Assembly: GCA_017999985.1 (NCBI GenBank)
Contig: JAGNKU010000008.1
Coordinates: 62,001-126,000 of the forward strand
DNA length: 64,000 nt
Direction of reading: 5' to 3'
Origin: Phycisphaerae bacterium
GTDB lineage: Bacteria; Planctomycetota; Phycisphaerae; UBA1845; Fen-1342
Positions 35,161-42,784 of the stretch are shown here, piece by piece. The notes beneath the pieces were generated by a model. It had not been told where the DNA came from. It worked only from the letters and a program-made list of their open reading frames with translations, and searched no databases. A program made the position numbers and the translations under genes. Numbering within the stretch: the stretch's first letter is position 1; each line of letters begins with the position of its first letter.

Positions 35161-36102
35161 TTACAAGTCCTTCCGCAGAATCGCAAACCGCCGCGTCGGC
35201 CGCAGGCCGAACCGCGCGTAGAACCGCGCCGCGCCTTCATCCGCCCAGTTGAACCACACGCTCCGCCCGTCCGCGGCCCGTATTCGCCGCACCGCCTCGA
35301 CAAACAGCTTCGCCCCGATCTTCTGGCTGCGCTGTGACGCGACCACGCCGAACGGGCCGAAATGCTCGCCCTCCCACTGGCAGTAGCCAACGATCTGCCC
35401 CGCCCGCGACGCGATCAACACCTCATGCAGCGCCCCGCTCCGAATCTTCGCCCGCGCCGCCATGTTCCAGTCGCCCGGAAACGCCTCGGCCAGGAACGCG
35501 AGAAAGTCCGGCACCCGCGCTGGCGACAACTCCGCGACCTCGATCTCGCGTCCGACGTCCCACGCCTGCCGGTGATACGCGTCCACGTCGAAATCGACCG
35601 CCTCGCGGGACATCGCGACCGGCTCATGATCCACGACGAAGCCCGCCTTCGTAAACAGCACCAGCGCACCGGGGTATGCGTCGCGATCGACCCCGGGGAA
35701 TACGTAGCCCGGTGCCGAGCCCGTGTTGCCGCACACCCACACCCGGCGCCGGCCCGCCGCGCGCAGGTAATTCAGCGCCGCCTCCAACAGCGCCCGCCCC
35801 ACCCCCTGCCGCTGCTGATCCGGATCGACTGCCAGCACCGGAATCCAGCCGTGCTCCGGCTCGATGCCGAGACGATCGTTCGGATAACGCCGGATGATCG
35901 CGCGCGCAAACCCCACCGGCGTGCCGCCGCGTGTCGCTACGAAGAATCCGCACTCCGGCCCTGGCCAATAGTCCGGATCGCCAAACAGCCACGCACGCAG
36001 CCGCCCCGGATTGATCGGATCCCGCCGCAGCGCCCGGTTCCAGATCGTGCCGACGGCGTCCAGATCGGCCCCGGTGAACGCGCGGATCTCTGACTTGGCC
36101 AT
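35161..36102 (-). CDS. Tandem GNAT acetyltransferase (paralogue 2)
   Basis: 313 residues from the ATG at 36102 (GAGAGG eight bases upstream). Two GNAT domains: DPDQQRQGVGRALLEAALNYL in the first half and SQRSQKIGAKLFVEAVRRI in the second. A clear paralogue of the protein at 33462-34400, sharing runs such as NMAARAK.RSGALHE and EHFGPFGV. Duplication of a gene on both sides of a PIG-L gene suggests two different acylation steps, or functional divergence. It follows the lipoprotein gene after five bases. Confidence 0.82.
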   Translation of the reverse strand: MAKSEIRAFTGADLDAVGTIWNRALRRDPINPGRLRAWLFGDPDYWPGPECGFFVATRGGTPVGFARAIIRRYPNDRLGIEPEHGWIPVLAVDPDQQRQGVGRALLEAALNYLRAAGRRRVWVCGNTGSAPGYVFPGVDRDAYPGALVLFTKAGFVVDHEPVAMSREAVDFDVDAYHRQAWDVGREIEVAELSPARVPDFLAFLAEAFPGDWNMAARAKIRSGALHEVLIASRAGQIVGYCQWEGEHFGPFGVVASQRSQKIGAKLFVEAVRRIRAADGRSVWFNWADEGAARFYARFGLRPTRRFAILRKDL

Positions 36103-36107
36103 CGCGG

Positions 36108-37061
36108 CTACCTCTCCGCCAACACTTCCTGCACGATCTGCAGCACCGCCGCGTGACACGCCGGATACTGCGCCAGGTAACGCAAGTCATCCGGCTGAAT
36201 CGCGAAACTGCCGGGTTCGCGCGTGCCGACCGCATCCCCCGTCGCTTCATCCCAGTTCATCCGCGTCTGGTCGCGCCACCGCCGCAGCGCTGTCCGGATC
36301 CCGTCCGTGTCGCCGGTCACCCACAGCCAGTAGAGCAGCCCGCGCGGATTGCCACGCCAGCCCACAAGAACCTGCTTTGCATAAAACCCCGTGTCCGCCT
36401 TCATCTCCGGCGTGAGCTTCGTCCAATCCCCGTCCGGCGGCGTCGGCAGCACCGACTGGTCCCACGCGCCGCGGCCGATCCAGCCCCGCACATACGCCTC
36501 CAGCCAGAAATAGCGCTGAATCCCGTACGGCCCGCGCGCTCCGTACTTCGCGTACGCCTCCTGGATGTAGTCCGCGATCATCCGCACCTGGATTTCGGGA
36601 TGATCGCGGCAGTACGCGTACACCTGCGCATCCGACCAGTCCCGCTGCACGCCGTAGGGCAACCCATACTTCGTCTTCACATTCGTGACGGTAATCTGCC
36701 ACGGCCCGATCGTCGTCTGGCCGATCATGTCCTTCGTCTCTTCGGCGGTCGTCTTGCCCCAGCGCCGCTCGGGGGCGTTGAACAGCCCGCGGCCCTCCTG
36801 GATCGCCTCGACCCACAAGTCCTCCAGCCCGACCAGCGGCCACTTGCCTTCGGCCCGGCCCGCCCGCAGCGTCCGGTACGCCGTATCCAGCACGATCCGT
36901 CCGCCGGGGCCGAAATCGCTGCTCTGCGCGAGAATCGCCGCGTAGCGCCGGTCGAGATCGTCGAGCCCGGCCCGATTCACTTCGGGCTGCGGGGCGCGAC
37001 ACCCACCGCACGCGATCGCCACACCGACCACCGCCACGCTTGCGCAGAGAATCTGACGCAT
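36108..37061 (-). CDS. Lipoprotein of unknown function, first gene of the GNAT/PIG-L unit
   Basis: 317 residues from the ATG at 37061 (AAAGGAGG nine bases upstream). Signal and lipobox MRQILCASVAVVGVAIACGGC. The mature protein is helical, beginning LDDLDRRYAAILAQSS, with WEAxx-like central parts (AIQEGRGLFNAPERRWGKTTAEE), many Trp/Tyr (KYGLPYGVQRDW, WIGRGAWDQSV) and PYGIQRYFWLEAYVRGW. It may be a helical enzyme such as a lysozyme-like protein, but no catalytic motif is certain. It is divergent to the NAGPA-type gene, sharing a 135-base upstream region. Confidence 0.55.
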   Translation of the reverse strand: MRQILCASVAVVGVAIACGGCRAPQPEVNRAGLDDLDRRYAAILAQSSDFGPGGRIVLDTAYRTLRAGRAEGKWPLVGLEDLWVEAIQEGRGLFNAPERRWGKTTAEETKDMIGQTTIGPWQITVTNVKTKYGLPYGVQRDWSDAQVYAYCRDHPEIQVRMIADYIQEAYAKYGARGPYGIQRYFWLEAYVRGWIGRGAWDQSVLPTPPDGDWTKLTPEMKADTGFYAKQVLVGWRGNPRGLLYWLWVTGDTDGIRTALRRWRDQTRMNWDEATGDAVGTREPGSFAIQPDDLRYLAQYPACHAAVLQIVQEVLAER

Positions 37062-37147
37062 ACTCCGGGCCTCCTTTCCAGGTGCCACACATTGCGCCCA
37101 CACCCGGCACGCTTGTCAACGGCAGCGCGCCAGACACGCCGGCGCGG

Positions 37148-37153
37148 TATAAT
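37148..37153 (+). promoter_or_regulatory. Consensus -10 box TATAAT
   Basis: A perfect TATAAT about 44 bases before the start of the NAGPA-type gene. No consensus -35 lies 16-18 bases upstream; a TTGTCA at 37113-37118 is too far away (29 bases). Confidence 0.45.
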
Positions 37154-37196
37154 GACGGTCAGGCACTGTCGCTCACGGGTGACCAGGAGGAGAAGC

Positions 37197-38819
37197 ATGC
37201 TCACACGCACACGCCCGTTCGTCGTCGGATTCTGCCTGGCCGCCGTTCGCAGCACCGCGCTGGCCCAATGGACGCCGGCCGCACCCGGCATCGACTACCA
37301 GGAATTCATCGTCGCAGGCCCCAACAACGTCTACGTCGCCCGCATGGACCGCGGCAACCTGGATTGCACCATCGACAGCATGATCGCGCAGGGCCGGCTC
37401 ACCGGCGGCACCGAGACCGTCAGCAGCATGGCCACGCGCCACGAGGACGCCATCGGCTACTGGGGCCAGACCTGGGGCACGCGCTATGACCTCGTCGTCG
37501 CCGTCAATGGTGATTTCTACAGCAGCGGCATTCCGACCGGCGGGCAGATTTCCGGCGGCTGGTACGCCAAGCGCTTCGGCGATCTGGGCGGCGCCAGCGG
37601 CTTCGCCTGGCAGCTGGACCGTGACGCGTTCATCGGAGAATGCGTCTATCACATCCCCAGCAAGCAAAAGGTGACCTATCTCGCCACGGGACAGTCGCAG
37701 GAACTCGACGGCCTCAACCGGACGCGCGGCAGCAACGAGCTGATCCTCTACACGCACCACTACGACCTAACGACGCTCACGGACAACAGCGGCGCGGAAG
37801 TGCTCGTGAAGTTGTCACGCCCGGCGATGATCCTGCCGCCGCCGTCAGGCGCCGTTGGCACCGTAATCGAGATCCGGCCTAATGCCGGCTCCACACTTGT
37901 CCCGTTCGATCACGTCGTGTTGTCAGCCCAGGGCTCCGCCGCAACCACGCTGCTGGCGAACGTGACCGTCGGCGCCGAGGTGCGCATCGCCCAGGAGATC
38001 ACGCACTACGAGCACGATTGCAGCACGCCGTATGCGTGGGACTGGACCAAGACTTACTCCAGCATCGGCGGCAGTTTCCACTTCCTGAAGGACGGCGTCA
38101 TTCAGCCGTCGAGCGACCCCGGGGCGACGCAGCGCCACCCGCGCACCGCCATCGCGTTCGACAGCAGCTACATCTACTTCATCGTCGTCGACGGCCGTTC
38201 GACGCAAAGCGTCGGCATGAGCATGACCGAGCTGGGCACGTTCTGCATCGATTACCTCGCGGCGGTCGAGGGTCTGAACCAGGACGGCGGCGGATCATCG
38301 ACGATGTGGCTCAATGGCACGGTGATGAACGTGCCTTCGGACGGCAGCGAACGCGCCGTCGCCAACGGGCTGTTCATGGCCACGGTCGCGCCGGTGGAGC
38401 AGTCCACGCGGTTCACGACCGGCGCCCTGGTGCGTGCCACCGGCAGCGCGGCCCTGCGTATCGGACCGGGCATCAACTACAACTCCTCCGGGTCGGTCGC
38501 CGCCAACACCGAAGGTGTCGTTCTCGATCACACCCTGAATGGGCTGCGCGCGTCGAATACGCACTGGTGGTATTGCGCGTTTCCGAGCGGCAATGGCTGG
38601 GTCGCCGACTCCAGCCTGCTGGAGAGTGGCTGCGCGGGCGATTACACCGGCGACGGGCGCGTGGACGCCGCGGATCTGCCGCCGCTGGCGTACTGCCTGC
38701 GTGGCCCAGGGCTGATGTACAACCCCGGGACGTTCTGCCTGGGCGGCGACAGTGATGCCGATCGCGACGTGGACGCGCACGACCTGGCGGTGATTCAAAC
38801 GTGCATCACGGCGCCGTGA
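37197..38819 (+). CDS. Secreted phosphodiester glycosidase (NAGPA) domain protein with SH3-like and dockerin-like tails
   Basis: 540 residues from the ATG at 37197 (AGGAGG five bases upstream). A signal peptide (VVGFCLAAVRSTALAQ) leads to a NAGPA/DUF2233 domain. Its hallmarks are the early VARMDRGNLD, NGDFYSSG, the middle RHPRTAIAFD and the late EGLNQDGGGSSTMWLNG. Then comes an SH3-like segment (VRATGSAALRIGPGINY ... WWYCAF) at about residues 410-475, and finally two calcium-binding EF-hand-type repeats (GDYTGDGRVDAADL, SDADRDVDAHDLAVIQ). The DNA around it has the same codon style. The likely activity is cleavage of a sugar-1-phosphate diester in an exopolymer, though family members also act on glycans or peptidoglycan. 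Confidence 0.85.
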   Translation: MLTRTRPFVVGFCLAAVRSTALAQWTPAAPGIDYQEFIVAGPNNVYVARMDRGNLDCTIDSMIAQGRLTGGTETVSSMATRHEDAIGYWGQTWGTRYDLVVAVNGDFYSSGIPTGGQISGGWYAKRFGDLGGASGFAWQLDRDAFIGECVYHIPSKQKVTYLATGQSQELDGLNRTRGSNELILYTHHYDLTTLTDNSGAEVLVKLSRPAMILPPPSGAVGTVIEIRPNAGSTLVPFDHVVLSAQGSAATTLLANVTVGAEVRIAQEITHYEHDCSTPYAWDWTKTYSSIGGSFHFLKDGVIQPSSDPGATQRHPRTAIAFDSSYIYFIVVDGRSTQSVGMSMTELGTFCIDYLAAVEGLNQDGGGSSTMWLNGTVMNVPSDGSERAVANGLFMATVAPVEQSTRFTTGALVRATGSAALRIGPGINYNSSGSVAANTEGVVLDHTLNGLRASNTHWWYCAFPSGNGWVADSSLLESGCAGDYTGDGRVDAADLPPLAYCLRGPGLMYNPGTFCLGGDSDADRDVDAHDLAVIQTCITAP

Positions 38820-38840
38820 TGCGCGGGGTTGCCCAGCCCA

Positions 38841-38876
38841 AGTGACGAAGGAAGCCACGGAGCCACGGAGGGGGAG
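38841..38876. repeat. Octamer-type repeat (GCCACGGA twice) in convergent gap
   Basis: Two exact GCCACGGA units (38854-38869) sit inside a longer degenerate octamer run. This is followed at 38871-38900 by a sequence similar to the 1331-1391 repeat. The 107-base gap is convergent (NAGPA-type gene and beta-helix gene), so promoters are not expected. Confidence 0.6.
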
Positions 38877-38926
38877 AGCGAAGTTCCGCTTTGCTGCCTG
38901 TGGCACCGGCGTCCCGCCAGTAGGCC

Positions 38927-40339
38927 TCACTTGCCCCCCGTCAGCACCGCCACGAACGGATTGATGTCGCCGAAGCCGACTTCGCCGTTGGCATCCAGAT
39001 CACCATGCGGCGGCGGGCAATCCGGGTACATCTGTGCATACGCCGGCGGATTGCTCAGGACCAGCACAAATGGATTGATGTCGCCGAAGTCGATCGTCCC
39101 GCTGCAATCCAGATCACCGAACGGGATTTCGTACGCGCCCATATCCACGACGAACCGCGCAATCCGCGGATGCCCGTCGAGGTCGAGCGAGCCGGCGGGC
39201 ACAACGCTGTTGTCGCCAACGTCGAGACACGGCGAATCGAACGCCAGCCGGTAGTCGTTGTCCCCCACGGTATTCGGATCATCATCCGGCCCGTCCGGAT
39301 CGCGGAACAGCGGGTCGGCGTTAATGTTACCGTCGCCGCTCCAGCCACCCTGGGCGTTGCAGTGGGTGAGCAGAGTGTTGACCCCCGTATCGACCGAGAT
39401 CTCCTGTGGCGTGTCAGCCCAGAGGATGCAGTTGGTTAGCGTCGGGCTGGATGCGTAGTAGCAGAACATGCCGCCGCCCGAACCGGCTTCGTTGCTGGTG
39501 ATTGTGCAGTTGATCAACGTCGGGCCGGAGTAGTAGTCGCACCACACGCCGCCGCCGATGGCCGTGTTGCCGGCGATCGTGCAGTTGGTCAGCATCGGCA
39601 TGGAGTAGTCGTCGAAGAACACGCCGCCGCCACAACTGATGGTGATGTTCCCCGCGATCGTGCAGCCGGTCAGGGTCGGACTGGACCTGTCGCAGTACAC
39701 GCCGCCGCCGTTGCTGCTGCACGTGTTGCTCGTGATCGAACAACGGACCAGCGTCGGACTGGAAAAGTGGCAGAACACGCCGCCACCGTTGATGCTGGCC
39801 ATGTTGCTGGCGATCGCGCAGTCGGTCAGCGTCGGGTTGGAGGAGGAGGAGCAGACCACAGCGCCCCCGTAGCCGCGGGCGAGGTTACCCTGGATCGTGC
39901 AGTCGGTCAGCGTCGGGCTGGCGTCGTATACGCATACGCCGCCGCCCGTGCGGGCAGTATTGCCCGTGACCGCACAACTGATGAGCATCGGGCTGGAGGA
40001 GTAGCAGTATACGCCACCGCCGTTGCCGTTAGTCACGTTTCCGCTTCGTATCGTCAAGCCCTGGACAATTGAGTCTGCTCCTTCGCTGTTGTGAAAATAG
40101 AACCCCCGCCCGCTCCCCTCGCAGTCAATGACGCATGTGGCCGGGTCGCCGCTCGCCGAACGGACCGTGATCGCCAGCCCGTGAAGTTCGAGGCTCGTGT
40201 TACCGACGCCCGTATACGTGCCGTCGGCGATGATGACCTCGTCACCGGCGAGGCAGGCGTCGATCGCCGCCTGGAGCGTCGCGTACTCGCCCGGCACGTG
40301 CCGCTCCGCCGCCGCCGCGGAGGCGACACACAGAGCCAC
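38927..40339 (-). CDS. Right-handed beta-helix protein with FGDINPFV C-terminal module
   Basis: About 470 residues with a parallel beta-helix of around twelve turns (repeating GGGVYC..SSPTLTNCTI.GN-type units of about 23 residues), starting from EYATLQAAIDACLAGDEVII. The C-terminus carries two dockerin-like units, DLDCSGTIDFGDINPFV and DLDANGEVGFGDINPFV, the first followed by LVLSNPPAY. The start is uncertain. The only in-frame start is a GTG at 40339 inside an octamer array, giving a truncated signal peptide (MALCVASAAAA). A GTG at 40362 in another frame would give MLRVFAPL; removing one 8-bp unit would join it in frame (see findings). Confidence 0.75.
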   Translation of the reverse strand: MALCVASAAAAERHVPGEYATLQAAIDACLAGDEVIIADGTYTGVGNTSLELHGLAITVRSASGDPATCVIDCEGSGRGFYFHNSEGADSIVQGLTIRSGNVTNGNGGGVYCYSSSPMLISCAVTGNTARTGGGVCVYDASPTLTDCTIQGNLARGYGGAVVCSSSSNPTLTDCAIASNMASINGGGVFCHFSSPTLVRCSITSNTCSSNGGGVYCDRSSPTLTGCTIAGNITISCGGGVFFDDYSMPMLTNCTIAGNTAIGGGVWCDYYSGPTLINCTITSNEAGSGGGMFCYYASSPTLTNCILWADTPQEISVDTGVNTLLTHCNAQGGWSGDGNINADPLFRDPDGPDDDPNTVGDNDYRLAFDSPCLDVGDNSVVPAGSLDLDGHPRIARFVVDMGAYEIPFGDLDCSGTIDFGDINPFVLVLSNPPAYAQMYPDCPPPHGDLDANGEVGFGDINPFVAVLTGGK

Positions 40340-40359
40340 AAAGGCGCGAAGACACGAAG
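40328..40359. repeat. Octamer array overlapping the beta-helix gene start
   Basis: Plus-strand units ACACAGAG, CCACAAAG, GCGCGAAG, ACACGAAG: four units, 32 bp. The first unit overlaps codons 1-4 of the beta-helix gene on the minus strand, and the rest lies just upstream. An 8-bp length change shifts the frame, so this array may control whether a complete signal peptide is made. Confidence 0.75.
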
Positions 40360-40504
40360 CACGTCAATCGGGGCGTGTTCGCATCCTGCGGACAGTGTGA
40401 ACGTGCGCGATCGCCCGTGCGTTGACTCTCCCCCTGCCCCTTCGCTGGGCGGGGGGGGTGTTACTGCGCGCGGCGAGCGCGCTGGATTCCGCTAGAATGC
40501 GCGC

Positions 40505-41065
40505 ATGGCCGCCGAAGGTGATCCAACGCACAGCGACGTCGCGGCCAGTCGGCGACTGGCCCGGCGGGTGCTGTACAGCTTCCTGCTGACGTTCATGGCG
40601 TCGCGCGTGGTGGTCTTTCTCATCATGGCGCACTGGCTGCCGGACCTGTACGTCAACGTACGCGGCACGCACGTGCATCATCTGAACTTCGGTATCATCC
40701 TGCTCGCCGGCACGGGGGCTTATCTGCTCTTCGCGCGGCCGGTGGGGCGGGGCCTGTCGTGGGCGGCGGCACTGTACGGCGTCGGACTCGGGCTGACGTT
40801 CGACGAGTTCGGCATGTGGCTGCACCTCGGCGGCTCGTACTGGCAACGGGCGAGCTTTGATGCGGTGGTGGTGGTCGCGGGGATTCTGGTGCTGATCGCA
40901 TATACGCCGGCCGCGACGTTGATTCGGCAACGCCGGTGGCGTGCGGCGCTGCTGATGTCGGTCGCCGTGGTGATTTTCGGGGCGCTACTGTTCAAGTCGC
41001 TGGCTTGGGCCGGCCAGCGGCTGGGGCCGCGGGTGCAGCAACTGGAAGATCGCGGCCCGCGCTAA
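40505..41065 (+). CDS. Multi-pass membrane protein with HVHHLNFGI motif
   Basis: 186 residues from the ATG at 40505. About five hydrophobic segments, including one containing HVHHLNFGIILLAG, then GLGLTFDEFGMWLH, and RAALLMSVAVVIFGALLF near the end. The His pair followed by FDEF/GMW suggests a conserved metal or substrate site within the membrane. I have seen similar HxHH...DEF proteins but do not know a function. It is 133 bases upstream of fumC on the same strand. Confidence 0.55.
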   Translation: MAAEGDPTHSDVAASRRLARRVLYSFLLTFMASRVVVFLIMAHWLPDLYVNVRGTHVHHLNFGIILLAGTGAYLLFARPVGRGLSWAAALYGVGLGLTFDEFGMWLHLGGSYWQRASFDAVVVVAGILVLIAYTPAATLIRQRRWRAALLMSVAVVIFGALLFKSLAWAGQRLGPRVQQLEDRGPR

Positions 41066-41198
41066 CGCGTGTTTGAGCCGCACGCCGATCCGCGCGCGAC
41101 GCGCTTCCCATCGCCGAGTAGCCGATGCCCCGCTACACTCCGGTATGGGTCCAGTACGACCGGGCCGGTGGAGAGACAACGCTATGCAAGGAGAACCG

Positions 41199-42689
41199 AT
41201 GGCCGAATCACGAATCGAACGCGACTCGATGGGCGAGATGGCGGTTCCCGCGGCGGCGTTGTGGGGGGCTTCGACGCAGCGGGCGGTGCTGAATTTTCCG
41301 GTTAGCGGCTACCGCTTCGGCCGGCGGTTCATCCGGGCGCTGGGGTTGGTGAAGTACGCCGCCGCGGAGGCGAACAAGCGGCTGGGCAAGCTCGATCCAC
41401 ACGTCGGGGCGCTGATTCAGCAAGCGGCGCGCGAGGTCATCGACGGGCGGCTCGACGATCATTTCGTGCTGGACATCTTTCAGACGGGGTCGGGCACCAG
41501 CACGAATATGAATGCGAATGAGGTCATTGCGCGGCGGGCGGGGCAGATCGGGGAGAGGCACGAAGGCACGGAATCCAGAAGGCACGAAGGGGGGGCGGGG
41601 ATGAGGGAACAGGGAACGGGGAACAGGGAACAGGCCGTTCCCACGCCGCACATTCACCCCAACGACCACGTCAACATGGGGCAGTCTTCCAATGACGTGA
41701 TTCCGACCGCGATGCATGTCGCCATTGTCGAGGCGCTGCATGGCGACCTCATGCCGGCACTGCATGGGCTGCAGAAGGCGCTCGCGGCGAAGGCGCAGGA
41801 GTTCGACGCGATCGTCAAGATCGGGCGGACCCACCTGATGGACGCGACGCCGATCCGGCTGGGACAGGAATTCAGCGGGTACGCGAGCCAGATTGCGCAC
41901 GCCGACCGGCGAATCATGCAGAAAATCATCATCCTGCGCGAGTTGCCGATCGGCGGGACGGCGGTCGGGACGGGCATCAACACGCATCCGCAGTTCGCGA
42001 AGCTCGTCTGCGAGATTCTGAACCACGAGACGCGCGAGGCGTTCCACGAGGCAGCGAACCATTTCGAGGCGCAGGCGGCGAAGGATGCGGTCGTGGCGGC
42101 GTCGGGCGTGCTGCGGACCATCGCGGTCAGCCTGACGAAGGTCGCGAACGACATTCGCTGGCTCGGCAGCGGGCCGCGCTGCGGGTTGGGCGAGCTGCGG
42201 CTGCCGGCGACGCAGCCGGGCAGCTCGATCATGCCGGGCAAGGTGAACCCGGTGATTTGCGAGTCGGTGCTGCAGGTGTGCGCGCAGGTGATCGGGAATG
42301 ACGCGGCGGTGACGTTCGCGGCGGCGATGCTCGGCAATCTCGACCTGCACACGGGGATGCCGGTGATGGCGCACAACATGCTGGAATCGATCCGGCTGCT
42401 GAGCAACGTGTGCCACGTCTTCGCGGACAAGTGCATCCACGGGCTGACGGCGAACACGGAGCGCTGCACGGAGCTGATCGAGCAGTCGCTGGCGATGTGC
42501 ACAAGCCTGGCACCGCTCATCGGCTATGATGCCGCCGCGGCGATTGCGAAGGAAGCGGCCCGGACGGGCAAGACGGTGCGGCAAGTGGCGCTGGAGAAGA
42601 AGGTGCTGGACGAAGCGCGGCTCCGCGAGGTGCTCGATCCGCGGTCGATGACGGAGCCGAGCGATAAGGCGCTGCCGGGGGCGGGGTAA
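41199..42689 (+). CDS. fumC: Class II fumarate hydratase with in-frame repeat insertion
   Basis: 496 residues from the ATG at 41199 (AGGAG five bases upstream). The catalytic His lies in GRTHLMDATP and the flexible signature in GSSIMPGKVNPV. TGSGTSTNMNANEVIA precedes the active-site region. Between RAGQIG and HPNDHVNMGQSS about 26 extra residues appear (GERHEGTESRRHEGG, then MREQGTGNREQ), encoded by four 8-bp and four 7-bp repeats at 41557-41632. FumC proteins have a short loop here, and the frame is kept. The enzyme (fumarate to malate) is iron-free, in contrast to the two-subunit enzyme at the window start. Codon use either side of the insertion looks alike. Confidence 0.9.
   Translation: MAESRIERDSMGEMAVPAAALWGASTQRAVLNFPVSGYRFGRRFIRALGLVKYAAAEANKRLGKLDPHVGALIQQAAREVIDGRLDDHFVLDIFQTGSGTSTNMNANEVIARRAGQIGERHEGTESRRHEGGAGMREQGTGNREQAVPTPHIHPNDHVNMGQSSNDVIPTAMHVAIVEALHGDLMPALHGLQKALAAKAQEFDAIVKIGRTHLMDATPIRLGQEFSGYASQIAHADRRIMQKIIILRELPIGGTAVGTGINTHPQFAKLVCEILNHETREAFHEAANHFEAQAAKDAVVAASGVLRTIAVSLTKVANDIRWLGSGPRCGLGELRLPATQPGSSIMPGKVNPVICESVLQVCAQVIGNDAAVTFAAAMLGNLDLHTGMPVMAHNMLESIRLLSNVCHVFADKCIHGLTANTERCTELIEQSLAMCTSLAPLIGYDAAAAIAKEAARTGKTVRQVALEKKVLDEARLREVLDPRSMTEPSDKALPGAG
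41557..41632. repeat. Octamer and heptamer arrays inside fumC
   Basis: Units of 8 bp (GGCACGAA, GGCACGGA, ATCCAGAA, GGCACGAA; 41557-41588) are followed after a G-run by four heptamers (GGGAACA, GGGAACG, GGGAACA, GGGAACA; 41605-41632). They encode an Arg/Glu/Gly-rich loop at residues 120-145 of FumC. The total length preserves the reading frame. Confidence 0.85.
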
Positions 42690-42715
42690 GTGCGGGCCTT
42701 TTCACGCGCTGCGCT

Positions 42716-42737
42716 CGGCCGACTCGGGGGTCGGCCG
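42716..42737. terminator. Bidirectional hairpin between fumC and YmdB-type gene
   Basis: Perfect 8-bp stem CGGCCGAC (42716-42723), loop of six (TCGGGG), GTCGGCCG (42730-42737) in a 95-base convergent gap. No U-tract follows, so it may act as a 3' stabiliser or need Rho. A TGGAGCCTCGCCCTCCC sequence downstream (42752-42768) looks like a dispersed planctomycete repeat. Confidence 0.5.
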
Positions 42738-42784
42738 CTACTGGCTCGGCTGGAGCCTCGCCCTCCCGACTACGAGGATTAGCG

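Noticed and set aside
36153-37196. Extension of the NAGPA-type protein by 348 residues
   Set aside because: It would run antisense across the lipoprotein gene; the ATG at 37197 has AGGAGG and starts a signal peptide.
41551-41640. Frameshift or sequencing error in fumC
   Set aside because: The reading frame is continuous on both sides and the catalytic motifs after the insert are intact, so it reads as a true in-frame insertion.
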